Positions 1 to 11,989 of a stretch of DNA of 64,000 nt are shown in pieces. The stretch is from Diorhabda sublineata (Eukaryota; Arthropoda; Insecta; Coleoptera; Chrysomelidae). Within the stretch, counting starts at the first letter, position 1. Each line of letters opens with the position of its first letter. The DNA lies in assembly GCF_026230105.1 (NCBI RefSeq), contig NC_079474.1, positions 30,270,294 through 30,334,293 on the forward strand. Direction: 5' to 3'. The notes under the pieces are model-generated. The model was not told the DNA's origin and made no database searches. It saw only the letters and a list, made by a program, of their open reading frames with translations. Position numbers and translations under genes: made by a program.

Positions 1-760
1 CCATATTTGTTAGTCTCATTGTTTTATCGCAGTCCTGTAGACTTGGTTGCTCTGCTAATTCTATTGCTATGCATTATAATTCTGTACTTATTACATGCCC
101 TATATCTCAATTTCCATATATTTTGTCTTTTTCTGATTTATTTTCAATCCTATTTTTCCTGCCTTTCTTACAATTTTCTCTAATGTGTTCTCTAGACTCT
201 TTCGGTCTCTTGCTAATAGAGTTAAACCATCAGCATATGCTATTACTTGTATTGATTTATTAATGATACTTCCATCGATATTATGCCTTCAACTACAATG
301 TTAAACAATACCTGCCATACCCCCGCATTTATTTCAAATTCCTCAGAGGATAGAGGGTCCATGTTACCCTTGCCCTAGAATTTAGCATAGTTATTTTCAC
401 CAATCATATCAACTTTTGGGATACTTGTAGTTTTTCCATGTCCTTTATAATCGTCCTCCTTTTCAGATTGTCGAATGCTTGTTTGAAGTCTATGAAGAGC
501 ATTGGCAAATGAATGTTGTGCTCATAGTTTTTTTCGATAACTTGTTTTATAGTATGTATTGATTTTCCTTGTATAAAACCTTTTTGATAATTCCCTATTT
601 CTGGTTTCACTACCTTTTTCAGTCTATCATTATAATGTTGTTATTATTTTATATACTGTATTAAGCAAACTAATACCTCTGTAATTACTACATATGTTGA
701 GATTTCCTCCCTTCATTATTGTTATAATCAAGTCCTTACAGGCTCAATCTAAATTAAAGT
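1..760 (-). mobile_element. RTE-like non-LTR retrotransposon, RT fragment
   Basis: The minus strand reads as the middle of a non-LTR reverse transcriptase. Around 610-404 it carries a 'YQKGF' stretch (the usual YQ-GFR-G motif), then 'LFIDFKQAFDN', which is the RT motif A with its aspartate. Further on, at 226-240, the catalytic YADD box reads YADG, followed by 'LLARDRKSLENTLEKI' and 'GLKINQKKTKYMEI', which match the conserved segments after YADD. Stops and frameshifts lie between these blocks, and the second catalytic aspartate is glycine. I infer a dead copy that runs off the left edge of the window. The clade call (RTE-like) rests on general motif style only. Confidence 0.75.
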
Positions 761-1549
761 TTTATTTTCAGATCCTCTCAAACATAACAGGTAACAATAT
801 GTAATCAAAGAGGTTGAAGAAGTTCCAAAATCAGTACTACTTGACTAGAAGAATGAGGGTACTAGTTTATTGTTACCCCAACTTGTAGAAGTACAACAAA
901 TTATTTACAAATTTATCAAATATATTTTTGTGAATATAAAATGAGAATAAACCATATAGTCTGTGATATTATAAGTGATTTATTAGTTTATCTATCCTGT
1001 AATGTAAAGAAAATTGTGGTGTTTTGTCCACTTGAGGTCTCAAAGCTACAGATCACCTATATTAAGATGGATGACGACATTTGAAGATAGTTAATACTGC
1101 TACATCAGCACTAATATGTTTTTTGTTTATTCGTTTGCAACCTGCTCGTGTTTGATAAACTTTATGCAACAATATAAATTAATAAACTTTACTTTCCATT
1201 TGCTATTACAAAATTAAAGTCATTGAAACGGGTAAGACCATTTGTCACGTGATTATGCCTAATGGTCTCGATATAAAAAACTCTTCCATAAATACTGGGT
1301 TACAAACAACAAACAAAAATATCACAAAAACAAAATGCAGTACACACGTCAAAGATAATAACATATATTTTAGGTTAACGTCAAGTATATAAATAGGGTC
1401 AATAGAGGTCAAACGTCAAGTTTATGTATCGGCTTTCTGGTCCAGGGTGAAGTCTTTTATAGAGCTGAAACTTGTCAAGCAAAATCTGTCACAAAACCAA
1501 AGTTTAATATGTCTCACATAAATCAAAAGCCATCAACAAAGGGGTTAGC
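761..1549. other. Intergenic, nothing recognised
   Basis: AT-rich sequence with no open frame that looks coding and no terminal repeats that I could pair. Confidence 0.4.
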
Positions 1550-1755
1550 TGTAAGGCTGCAAAAACAAGGGATGTTGCGAAGCTGCTAACAAAGCACTTT
1601 GGACAAGGGCGGAGAAACCACGAGATGCTGACATTTTACCGAGATTTGGAAAACCAAGAAGCCGAAGGTCTCAGCAATGAAGAAGATAAATACATTATTG
1701 TTGATGAGGAAATTGATACAGACATTGTGTTTGATCTAATAATAATAATAATACT
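1550..1755 (+). pseudogene. Unrecognised coding-like remnant with AAT microsatellite
   Basis: About 62 codons stay open on the plus strand, with acidic, protein-like composition ('HFGQGRRNHEMLTFYRDLEN', then 'NEEDKYIIVDEEIDTDIVFD'). They run straight into a short (aat)n run at about 1736-1755. There is no start codon context and no continuation upstream, so I read it as the 3' end of a decayed transposon or gene. I do not recognise the family. Confidence 0.25.
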
Positions 1756-2205
1756 TTGTAATAATTAAAATCAAGATTTTTACTAAGGATTTTTCCACTT
1801 TTTCGAAAATTTCTTGAGATGGAGTTGGCGGATTTTGAATCTAGGCGCCTCATATTCTATATTGTTTTTTCCAATACATAAAACTGCCTATTCATTGTTT
1901 TTCTATCAAATTTTTTATATTTATACACCCAATTCATGAATAGGTGCTAAAAGCTGGTTAATGATTATAAATTTATATAAAATAATTAAACTGATCAATT
2001 AAAAATTCAGGATGTTTCTATTTACATGAAATATAACAAAATATATTGTAAACATTGCATAGTTGCCACTTTCTTTTCATAAAAATTGACTGGAGAGCTT
2101 AGAAAGGATATTAATAGTTGAATACTCTTATTTATACTTTAATAATATTAATAATAAAACCATTTTATCAAACATATTCATTCAGAAACTTGTTGCAAAT
2201 GAATA

Positions 2206-4778
2206 TCATTGGTTTCCATATTTGTCTTTAAAATAAATCATGAATGCAACCAATTTTTTTACATTTTCTATAGTTATGGCATTATATAAACTAACTCGTA
2301 TCCCTCCTACTAATCTGTGTCCTTTTAAATCAATCATATTCTCTTTTTTCGCTTCTTCTAGAAATATTTTCTCCAATTCTTCGTCACCATCTGAACCTCC
2401 TATTCGAAATGGGATGTTTATTCGGCTTCGTACATTTTTATCAACAGGTGTGTAGTAAAAATCTTTCAAATTGTCAATCACTTGGTAAATTAAATTTGAT
2501 TTTTCCCTGCATTGGGATTCCATTGTCACTAGTCCTCCGTTTTGTTTCACCCATTCTACAATCTTGCTTGTAACATAAATTCTAAAACATTATGTGAAAT
2601 ACATGTTTTTATGGAGAAAATTTGTTTGCAGCAAACTAGAGATTTCCAGTAAACGAAATTTATAGTTTATTTATTTCTATAATACTATTTAAATGAGACT
2701 CCAACAGCCGTAGTAGTCAGTAAATTACTTGATGTCATAATGAACACACAGTGATAGTTAAAAGTAAAGTGTTTGGTATTAAGTCTACTGCATAGTTTAG
2801 TAAATAGTGTAGTGTATAAGTAAATTGGAAAAGTTAAAAAACTGTATAAAGAAATAAAATGAACATTATAATTTTTATTACAAAAAACCCAATTTTTTTT
2901 CTTGTTCTAAAACATTTCGAAAAATAATTTTTTTAGTAATTCTTAGGATGCAGATACTTCAAAAATTCTGTTTAATTTACAATAATTTCTAGACTTACGG
3001 AAATATCGGTGGTGTGTTCAATATGGAATTGTACTGGTTCAGTAATGTAAAATTTAATATACTGGGACAATATCCTGCTGCATATCCCAAGAGATCATCA
3101 CGGATTATGATAACAGCTATACCGGCAGTGCCCAAATTTTTTTGAGTTGCTGCAAATATTACACCAAACTTTTTTTCAGCTTTATAAGATAAAGTCTTTT
3201 AGATAAAATTAACTTACTTTTGATACGTCTATTTGTTTTGTTAGAAGATTTGAGCACATGTCCACTACCAATGGGGCATTATTGGTATCTGGTACAAATG
3301 GAAATTCAACACCTAATGAGTATTATTATTTCAATATGTTGTTAATAAAGTGTTTTCATTTATAAATACCATCAATTGTGTCATTGTCACAGTAAAACAC
3401 ATAGGAAGCATTTGGATCCAGTTTCCATGTTTTTGGATCTGGAATACTACCGGTTGTATCAAGTTTTACTGCAATATTTATATTCCCATACTTTTTAGCT
3501 TCTTCGGCAGCAATTTTTGACCATGTTCCAGTAACTAAGTAATCTGCACTACCTGTTTTTCCAATTAAATTGATTGGTATAGCTGAAAACGCTCCTTGGC
3601 CACCACCAGGAACAAAAAGTACTTTGTAATTTGATGGAATATTTCTACAACGTATTTTTTGATACATGATACTATCAGTTAATGAAAATCCAACTTACAG
3701 TAAACTCCTCAATGTTTCTTGCGCCCTTTTATTCAGTTCACCATATTCTGTACTTCTATGACTCATTTCAACAATACTTATTCCAATGTTTTCATATGAT
3801 AGCATTTCACTTTGGATTTCTTCAAGTACCTAAGCACATTTAATATGAGGCAATAAATATCTTCTACAACTTTAAAGCAGGAATATTTCAAAATTTGTGC
3901 TTCTATTGATAAAGACTGCATATTATTGTAGTTCTTTTGTATTTTGATTTGTATTCCTACACACTGAATCGTTACTTGAACAAATTATTATATTAATTGA
4001 TGTAACCTCACATAACTTGAAGTCACTGAAATTCTGTTTGAAATCAATAGCTTTCATGATGTAAGATTTAGCTTTTTAGGTCATTATTGTACACAGATAT
4101 TAGGTAAAATTTATCAAAAAAATTCATTATTTGGATCAAGGAAGAGGTTAACTAAACATTTTAAGGTTAAGTTAATAGGTAGACTTGATGCGAATTGCCG
4201 AATGTTGTTTCTGTGGATCATGACGAATCCGGATCACGAAGGATGTGATGGATCTATGTGATCACATTCATTGTTGTTCGGAAACTAATCTAGTTAATCG
4301 GGTCGTTGTCATATGATAAAATCCTTTCTACCCTCGTAGACCGGTGGTTTTTTTAGCTTTAAAAATGATTTATTACCATTAAATGGCAAGTGCACTATAC
4401 CTTGTATACCATATTTGAAATTGAACACGGCGTTCGGATACAGTGATCTGAATCTCGTTCTGGGCTAGGATCTGCAATCAGCAGTCTGTGATTTGTCAGT
4501 ATCAGGGTTATAGTTTCCGAGGAGCCCTAAAAACTTATCTTCTGAATATAAAAACCGTAGCTCTCGGTTGCAATCTAAGACGCAAATTTTATTTGGTTTA
4601 GTCCCAATATAGTTCGGACCAAAAATTGAGAGTCAAATATTGTAACATCGACTGATAAAAATTTAAAATATTCACGCATATATATTGCCTGCACATGAAA
4701 TTTATTATTAATCAAGCTCACCTGCTTTGGTAGTTGTGTAGGTCCAGCACCAAAGTTTATAAAATTAGACTCATCCAT
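2206..4778 (-). CDS. PSAT1: Phosphoserine aminotransferase, six exons
   Basis: PLP-dependent transaminase that converts 3-phosphohydroxypyruvate and glutamate to O-phosphoserine, the second step of the phosphorylated serine pathway, in the cytosol. Exons on the minus strand in order: 4778-4722, 3829-3699, 3644-3370, 3312-3218, 3168-2999, 2581-2206. All junctions are GT-AG and in phase, giving 367 aa plus TGA; animal PSATs are about 370 aa. The start MDESNFINFGAGPTQLPKQV is the typical N-terminus. Visible motifs are the phosphate-binding 'PGGGQGAFSAIPINLIG' (residues about 75-91), 'ATQKNLGTAG' with the Schiff-base lysine near K196, 'NIPFRIG', and the C-terminal 'GHRLVGGIRVSLYNA' with the substrate-binding arginine. 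Introns are mostly under 100 bp except the first (about 890 bp) and the last (417 bp). No break is visible, so I take it as functional. Confidence 0.95.
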
Positions 4779-5961
4779 AATATTTCCATATATATAACTC
4801 TAACATAAAATCTACTAAAATACGTATAATTAGTTAAGTAAATTTAAATGATAGTAGATAATCAGCCTATTGTTTTTCTATCTGAAGTTCAACGATTTCA
4901 TTGTAGAATGATGAGAGTTACAAATAGACAGGATCGGACTAACATCACTTTACCTTATTTTATTGGAAATAAGGATTAGAAAAAACTACGTGAAGTAAGG
5001 CGACATTTTTTAAAAAATTTTAAACTAGTACGACCCTGTGTATGTAAGCCTATATTGAAACAACGTCGTCGTGACATATAAAATATAAGTTTAATACACA
5101 AATGTTTTTTTTTAAATATGAAGTCATACTAGAAGTTACAGCTCTGTTTTAATACTATTGGCAATAGAAAACATACTTTTTTTCACATTTTACCTTACTA
5201 TTATTATAAACATTATTATAACTCGCAATTTTGCATTCACTCGGCTTATGTTAAAGTAGACTAAGAAAATACATAATCCTTAAAATATTATTGTATATTA
5301 TAAAAAAACAACGTAGTGTAGAATATTATTCATATTGTGGGCGTTTAATCAAGTATAACACTTTTCTGCCAACGTTAATCTCACTTCACCCTTATTATTA
5401 TGACTAGGTATAGAAAGAAGAAGAAAACGTTCATTATTTTATTTTATAATTGTTATTTTAGAAAAATAAACTTTCTCAAATGTAACATAATGTGAGAGAT
5501 ATCACACCTGCTAGCTTGGTAAATTTGCCAGCATAATTCGCCATCAAACAAATTATTATCGTTACCATTTGAAGTCTTGTAAGAAGCATACTCTTTGGTC
5601 TACACTTATAATTTATTTATACTTGTATGTACAATTTTAAACAATGACATTCTTCTGAAACTTTTGTTCTTTTTTCTAATTATTAAGTGGGGAATATTTT
5701 CAATAAAAAGTACAGACAAACTCCCACGAAAAGTTATCTATCATGAAAATATGTTTATACAACCACTTTGAAAACCTCAATATAGAAGAATATAGGACAG
5801 TCATGACCACTAATAAAGTCTACTTAGAGTGAGCCTAAAATCTGAAGATTGAAACTAAAACACTTTAATAAAATATACAGTTTGCTAGTTCTGAATACTC
5901 CTAATGATCATTATGTAAATTATCAGTCCGCTTCGTTATTGACGCCTTTAGAAGCATCTAG
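4779..5961. other. Intergenic spacer
   Basis: It lies between the PSAT start codon and the proposed 3' end of the sugar transporter. I see AT-rich sequence only. The PSAT promoter should be at the low end, but I cannot name a motif. Confidence 0.4.
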
Positions 5962-8900
5962 TCAAAGCAGCACAAATGGATCATCAGTTTCTTCAATATC
6001 AGAAGCGGTTTTCTCTTGTACATTTAACATATATAAACTGTTTGGATGTCTGTTAACTAAATTTAAATTTTGACAGTTTTTGAAAGTGAGACATGAGAAA
6101 GCTTCATTATATTTTGTTCGTAGTTAAGAGAAAATTCATTAAATTTTGGTGAAATTAATCTCAAATATATGATATATATTAATCGTCAAATTTAAAATTC
6201 TTAATATTAAGTTTCAAAACTATGTATTTGTATAAAAACTATTTATTTCCACGGAAAACTATAGTGCTTTCACTCATAATTAAACAAATAGCAAAACAAA
6301 GAATGTATCAAGAAACTAATATATTTAATAGAAGATGATTTAAAAGTCTAAGATAAATGATTTGATGAAAACTAACCTCTATATCTATTAATTTTTCTAT
6401 CACTACCTCTCAGTTCAACTTGTATTTGTTCCATAGTTTTCGATTTGGTTTCTGGTAAAAATTTATATATAAGAATAAATCCTACCATGGCACAGAAAGA
6501 AAATAAAAAGAACGGGACGTAAATACCGAATGAAGTAGACCAACCAAAGAGTTTAATGCAAGAAGTGGAGGCGAAACTAAAGCAGATGTTAATCATACAT
6601 AACGCTAGTCCTTTCATATTTGACGGGAAGATTTCGGTTGAAATAATTACAGGCATCAAATGTAGTCCACTACAATAAGCTGTTGTGTAAATAGAAATGA
6701 AAAGTAATTGGAGAAAGTCCAGTCCGGTGGTATCCACTTTTTTAGCTGTTTTTAAATATAAGAATATCCCATTGGATAGGAGACACAGAGCTGCGATTCC
6801 AGCTGCGAATAACACTAAAGGTCTCCGCCCAGTTCTGTCAGCTAGATTTAAAGAAACGATCGCCGATAGGAAAAAAATTAAGTAATAAATTATATTTGCG
6901 GTACTAGGAGATAGAAAGTCTTTAGTTTCTGTAAAAAGTGTCTCCGCGTAGGACTGTATCGGCATGATTCCACTAAGATGTTGAGTTAAAGTTAAAAGTA
7001 GTGACAATAAAAAACATTTTCTGTAAGTTTTGTTACGCAATAACTCTAATATATTTCCTTCTTCTCCGTCTTCCTCAATTCCATTTGTCATCCGTTCGAT
7101 TTCTTCGTTCACATCGTATCGCCTTCGAAATTTCCTCAAACTTTTCTTTGCTTTCACTTCTTCTCTATGCAATAGAAAGTAATAAGGACTTTCTGGTAAA
7201 TAAGGTAAGAAAAATAATGTTAAAACTGTAAAGCTAGATGATATGTACGCTGCCGTCGGTATTGACATGAAATATAACATTATATTTTCTAGCAAAAGTC
7301 CAAACGCCAAAGTTGACATGAAAGTCCCACCCAAAAAACCTCTAATGTCAGGTTCCGATATTTCTGCTAAATACGGAGGGACTACAGTGAAGAGAAGGCC
7401 GTCGATTGTACCTAAAATGAAGATAAGAACTGTCATTCAATTTAGAAGAACTTTTCAGTACGGAACTTTTGATTGGTGATATTCGTACTAAACACACTTT
7501 TTGCCAATGCTTCCAGATTTAAGTCGATCTACTGTGTTTTGGACTTTTCTACTCTATACTCTAATATAGTGTATTTAATTTCATTCTTCATTAAATTTAA
7601 TTTAAATTAATTTAAATTTATCAATTTTAATACGTAAACGTATGACAGCTCAAAAACTTTGTATCCAAAGACAAAAATCTAAACGAGATCTGAGCTACAA
7701 CTAGCAAAAAATGAACATTTAGGCTTAACAAACGAAGATTTATTTCTCATTTAGATTGATTTTGTATTATTATTTGCAGTCATTAACCCATTCAATACGG
7801 AGAGCGTACCGACGCGCTCTTCGATTCCTCACCTACTGACGGTTCGCGTGCCGGCACGCTCGTTTTCCTTCACTTTACAAGTCGACACCAAACCATCCGT
7901 TACAACCAAAGGACTCAGCTTTGTACTATCGTGATTCTCGAAAAAACAGTGTACAATATGCCGTTTACCATTTTAAAATCGGATAACTGAAAGTGTGCCT
8001 TTTTTTTAAATTGAATTTCAGGTAAGTGCCACACATTTTTCGTAGATTTTACATTTGTTATAATTATTAATTTTTAAATTCCACCTGTATATAAATAAAA
8101 TCATGTTGAAAAACAAATATGACAACGAAATTACTAAATCGTTAACATAAGTTGACATTTTTTCTTAATAAAAATATTTAATTTCAACATTTCGTTCGGT
8201 CTATTTTATAAAACTATTTTTGATAAATAACTACGCAAGTTGTATATAAAGATTCTTGTAAATTGGACCAAACATTTATTTTTGAGACCATCTGTAGAAT
8301 CATCATTATTTTTAAATTCTTTGTTTATTTTTCAAGTTTTGGGATATATTTCTCCATAAAACATTCTGTTTTTATTTTCTCTGATTTCACTTTATCCCAT
8401 TCTAACTTTTAAAAATAATATCGTTTCTATATTTCTCACGGTGTATTTTTGTTCATTTTCGACTTTTAGAAGTTAGAATACAATATAATCAAGAACATCC
8501 CTCAGAGAAAAGCTCCAACCCTCTTTGTGCTTAGTTGACTGTTTCGTAAACTATCATATAAATATAGAGTTGTAATTGTAGTACTTAAGTATATTGTTTG
8601 TAAATAGAATTTTAATTTAATTTATATAAATTTTCTATAAGTTTTTGAAAAAATGTACATATAATAAACATTTTATAAAAAAATGTAAAAGGTTGTTTAT
8701 TTATTATATTTTTTACAACAATTTTATTTGATTGACAAAGAAAAGGTGAAATATGTATATGATTTTAAGTAATCGTTAACGTAATTAATATACACAATTA
8801 CATGTTTTTTTTATTGTTAGTTTAATTTCTCGGTCTTAGAACCAACCACGAATTAGTTACATGGTAAGTCACGAAGCTAGGCTACCCGCTACACAGGTGA

Positions 8901-11494
8901 ACTGATCCCTTTACCACTGACGGAGAGCGTGCCGAGACGCGCCCTCATTTTTTTAATTCAAATTAATGTTAGATCAAATAATTTGTATCAAAAACTATTC
9001 CGCCAGAGCCAAAGGTTTATCTTAAATAGCCCCGTACTCAGTGATAATCTGTGGAAATGGTTGCCGTATTGAATGGGTTAAGTTTGTGCATTCATTTTCA
9101 GTGAGATTAAATTTTCATTTGTTTAGTAACGTGAACTAAATTTATATAGGTATTATATAACTGTTCAAGTAACTAGAAAAGTGATGTTGGTAGTACTCCT
9201 GGTCGTACAAGAGCAAAAGAAGAAATCGGCGCGAATTTCGGATAAAATGGCTCCAAATACAAGACAAGAAATGGTCGAAGATGTAAAACTTATTAAAACT
9301 TAAGCTGAGCTAACATTCATCACAACATCAGTGACGTTTATGGTGAAGATATTATGAGTATGAGATCTTCAACGATGACCGCACAAACATTCATGGCGAA
9401 GTGGGGAACCTTCAGTCATTACCGATGATGTGTTGCAAAAAGTGGAAAGTAATGTGGAAGAGAACAAGCGAATCACGATTTATTCCTTACCTGAAGAATT
9501 TCCTGATGTCTCAAAAGTGTTAAACGGAATCGTGATGTAGCATTTAAATTATCGGAATTAAAAAACACTCACTGCATCTATCAAGGTTTGAAGAGGGGTT
9601 TGAAAATATATTAATTAAGAGGCACCTTCTACAGGATGATTCAGTTTTTTGGATTGAACATGTAAGGATGATCACGCACAAGCTCTATTAATTTACTCTC
9701 ATTAATTATTTGTAGATATTGGATTATATCAAAGAGATTAATATTATTTATTAGTATATTATCGTGCATTATTAAAGTACGTTGATCACGCGTCTGTTAC
9801 GATTAGACTACTCATGCATACAGTCTAGTCGAAAGACTCGAGCAGATTAACTAGAGCCGTTTCAGTTGCGCGGCGCCATTCGCGTCATGTAAAGGAGTCA
9901 TAGTAGTACGACTGCAGTCGCTGCTTAGGAATCCTACCTTTAGGAGGATTTCTTACCTCGCAGAAATACGATTAATGCAGGAACGTGCCGTAAGATCTTA
10001 CAAAGTTGCACCGCTCCACTCACAACACAAAAAGTTAGACGTGATGAGTGATCACTTCCCAAGCTAATTCTAAAAAGCTGTATGAAGCTTCATAAGCTTT
10101 TGGATACTCGAAACTGTTTTTTTTTGGATGCCCAAATTGTACATATTTTCGCGGATTACAATTTTTCAAAGGCTACTAAATCGTGCTCAAAAAGCGTGAT
10201 GCAGGATGTCATTGAAAGTACGTATGCTGTACGCTCATTTAGAAACATTTTAAAACAACAGGGAGCGACTTCAGAAGAACAAGGAGAACATTCTCATCAA
10301 GACAATATAAGCTCTGGAAATTGTTATCAAGGTCCATCACTCAGTTTATTCAGAGAAATTACTTATAAATAAGATAGCAAAAGTAAAACCGTAAACTTTC
10401 AAATTGTTTTCCACTTATTCCACATACTTATTCGAATCAATTAAAAATTGAAACCACAGAAAATATCTTTCAGTCTGACTCTTGAATACAAAAGTAAACG
10501 TAATCTGATTACAACCTAAAATTTTATGCCTTGAAGTCAGAGTCAAATTTTGTGTTGAGCTATGTAATGGAAAACCTTCCTTGCTATTCCGAGTATTAAC
10601 ACGGGTCAAACCCTAAATCTGTAGACGCTGGATGATGAAAGGAAAACTCAATTTTCACTACAAATATAATAAAATTGAAAACATCCAACCAAACTTAATT
10701 ATCCACATCTATATTATCTTATTAATTTAGAACTTTACATAATATTGCACGGATTGATTATATTTCATAAAATCCTTTTTTTGATTTTACTCAAATAAAA
10801 GATTATAAAAGGAACATTAAATTCTCTTCTTCCATGAATTATCTTTGCTCCATGCGGGAGCCGAGTGCGAAACCAAGTTCAGTGAAATAAATAATATAAT
10901 CAAGAAAAATATGTCAACTCATCAAGATAACAGATCTCTGTTAGCTGTTATTATGGTTAAAAAAGTTACTAATTTCTGCATGGAATGAATATTGAAGAAA
11001 TTTCGAGGTTTTTATAGTTCAAAACAATCTCGTTGTTAATGGAATGACCAATTTGGTCTCAAATTTACTATCTATTTAATAACTGATCTTACAAACAAAG
11101 ATACTCGTATGGAAGTTAGTAATAATTTAAGGAATATACCTGCAATAACTCTGCTAACAAAGAGATTCGTCTTTGAGTCAGCCACTGCTATCAATATCCA
11201 AGATATAGTCATTGGTATTGAGGAGAAAAGTATCAGCTTTTTTCTTCCACACTTGTTGATCGTGTAGGCTGCTAAGACGTCACCGATTAAAGAAGTCATT
11301 GGAATTACAGCAACTAACCAGGAGGCTTCATCATTAGTAAGAGTGAAACTATATTTTCCGCTAACGAGAATTGGAAGTGCAGCTGAAGGCCAACCATAAT
11401 GTAGTCCGATTGATAAAATTCCTAAATTTGCTGAAACGTAGAATGTTATTGCAATATAACCATTTATAATGTATGGGGTCGCTATGAGCAGCAT
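5962..11494 (-). CDS. Tret1-type facilitated sugar/trehalose transporter
   Basis: Twelve-helix plasma-membrane sugar porter of the major facilitator superfamily; by family it moves trehalose or hexose between haemolymph and cells. Exon 1 is 11494-11140, ending 'SRVIAG'. Exon 2 is 7411-6377, starting 'TIDGLLFTVVPPYLAEI'. The junction is AG-GT in phase 1. Visible motifs: 'INKCGRKKLILF' (about 79-90), 'PESP' (191-194), 'QHLSG' (262-266), 'DRTGRR' (310-315), 'EIFPSNMKG' and 'PETKSK' (438-443). If exon 2 simply reads on, it stops at TAG 6372 (464 aa). However, the end of exon 2 is a good donor (AGAG/GTTAGT), and a phase-matched acceptor at 6058-6057 opens a third exon, 6056-5962, adding an acidic tail ending 'TASDIEETDDPFVLL' (494 aa). 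I prefer the three-exon form. The start ATG at 11494 is the first after an in-frame stop; an upstream 5' exon is possible. The exact paralogue is unknown. Confidence 0.85.
7787..9077. mobile_element. piggyBac-like non-autonomous element
   Basis: A 1291-bp insert in the transporter's intron 1. It is flanked on both sides by TTAA (7783-7786 and 9078-9081), with a perfect 14-bp inverted terminal repeat CCCATTCAATACGG. TTAA duplication and termini beginning CCC are hallmarks of the piggyBac superfamily. Just inside both ends lie CG-rich, partly palindromic repeats of the type 'GAGAGCGTGCCG' / 'CGCGTGCCGGCACGC', in sharp contrast to the AT-rich interior. There is no transposase frame, so any movement depended on an enzyme made elsewhere. 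Confidence 0.85.
9200..9580 (+). mobile_element. Mariner-like transposase fossil
   Basis: Broken frames on the plus strand spell the N-terminal region of a mariner transposase: 'DVYGEDIMS', then in another frame 'GEPSVITDDVLQKVESNVEE', 'RITIYSLPEEFPDVSK' and 'LNGIVM-HLNYRN'. The segment between the helix-turn-helix and the catalytic domain is kept, but there are several stops and shifts. It lies inside the transporter's intron 1, 3' of the piggyBac-like element. Confidence 0.7.
9780..9960. other. Locally GC-rich patch, unidentified
   Basis: A stretch of clearly higher GC than its surroundings, containing 'GCGCGGCGCC' and several CTCGAG/GACTGCAGTC-like words. It has the look of a retroelement end or untranslated leader, but I found no matching second copy or primer-binding site, so no call is made. 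Confidence 0.3.
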
Positions 11495-11736
11495 CTTTAA
11501 GGAAGCAGCATCTCAAGCAACGATACAATAGAACGGAATTCTAATATTTATCTGAATGCACATTTTGTAGTCAAAAATTTGTGTGGCATGAACATATAAG
11601 TTATATCATTTATTTCTGTTTCTATATGATCAAACTCTTGAGTTAATTTGAAATAACATCAATTGAAATCCAGGTCCCGATAGAGGTCACTATTTCAAAA
11701 GTACGGATTATTCTTACTTTAGATTAGTATCAATGT

Positions 11737-11985
11737 TTTGGTTCAATAATTAAATGTGTCAATTGTATCATTTTTTAATTGAGAGATTTGACTAGTATAC
11801 AAAAGGTTAAGCACACTACTTTGTGGTATTTCTATTTTCTTTAAGACTGAATATGCTTCTTTTGAAAGCTTGCTCTTCAACTTCAACAGTTTAGCATTAT
11901 GTTTAGACAAGAGTTTGTTAACTTTGTAATTAAAGCGTTCATGACAAACCTTCTCAAATGCATGAGCCTCGTCTAAGATTTTTCC
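11737..11985 (-). pseudogene. Unrecognised coding-like remnant
   Basis: About 80 codons stay open on the minus strand, ending at a TGA near 11737. Composition is convincingly protein-like and helix-rich: 'KILDEAHAFEKVCHERF', 'KLLSKHNAKLLKLKSKLSKE', 'SVLNLLYTSQISQLKNDTID'. An in-frame stop lies just upstream, and no clear acceptor or start codon was identified. It sits 5' of the sugar transporter start on the same strand, but its charged helical sequence does not fit a transporter N-terminus. It may be a decayed transposon gene or an exon of a gene that I cannot complete. Confidence 0.3.
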
Positions 11986-11989
11986 ATGT

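Noticed and set aside
5849..6073. Plus-strand open frame of 74 codons
   Set aside because: It is the reverse complement of the proposed last exon of the transporter and has no coding features of its own.
10082..10372. Plus-strand open frame of 96 codons
   Set aside because: No family motif, splice context or second copy; it reads like chance sequence in the transporter's intron.
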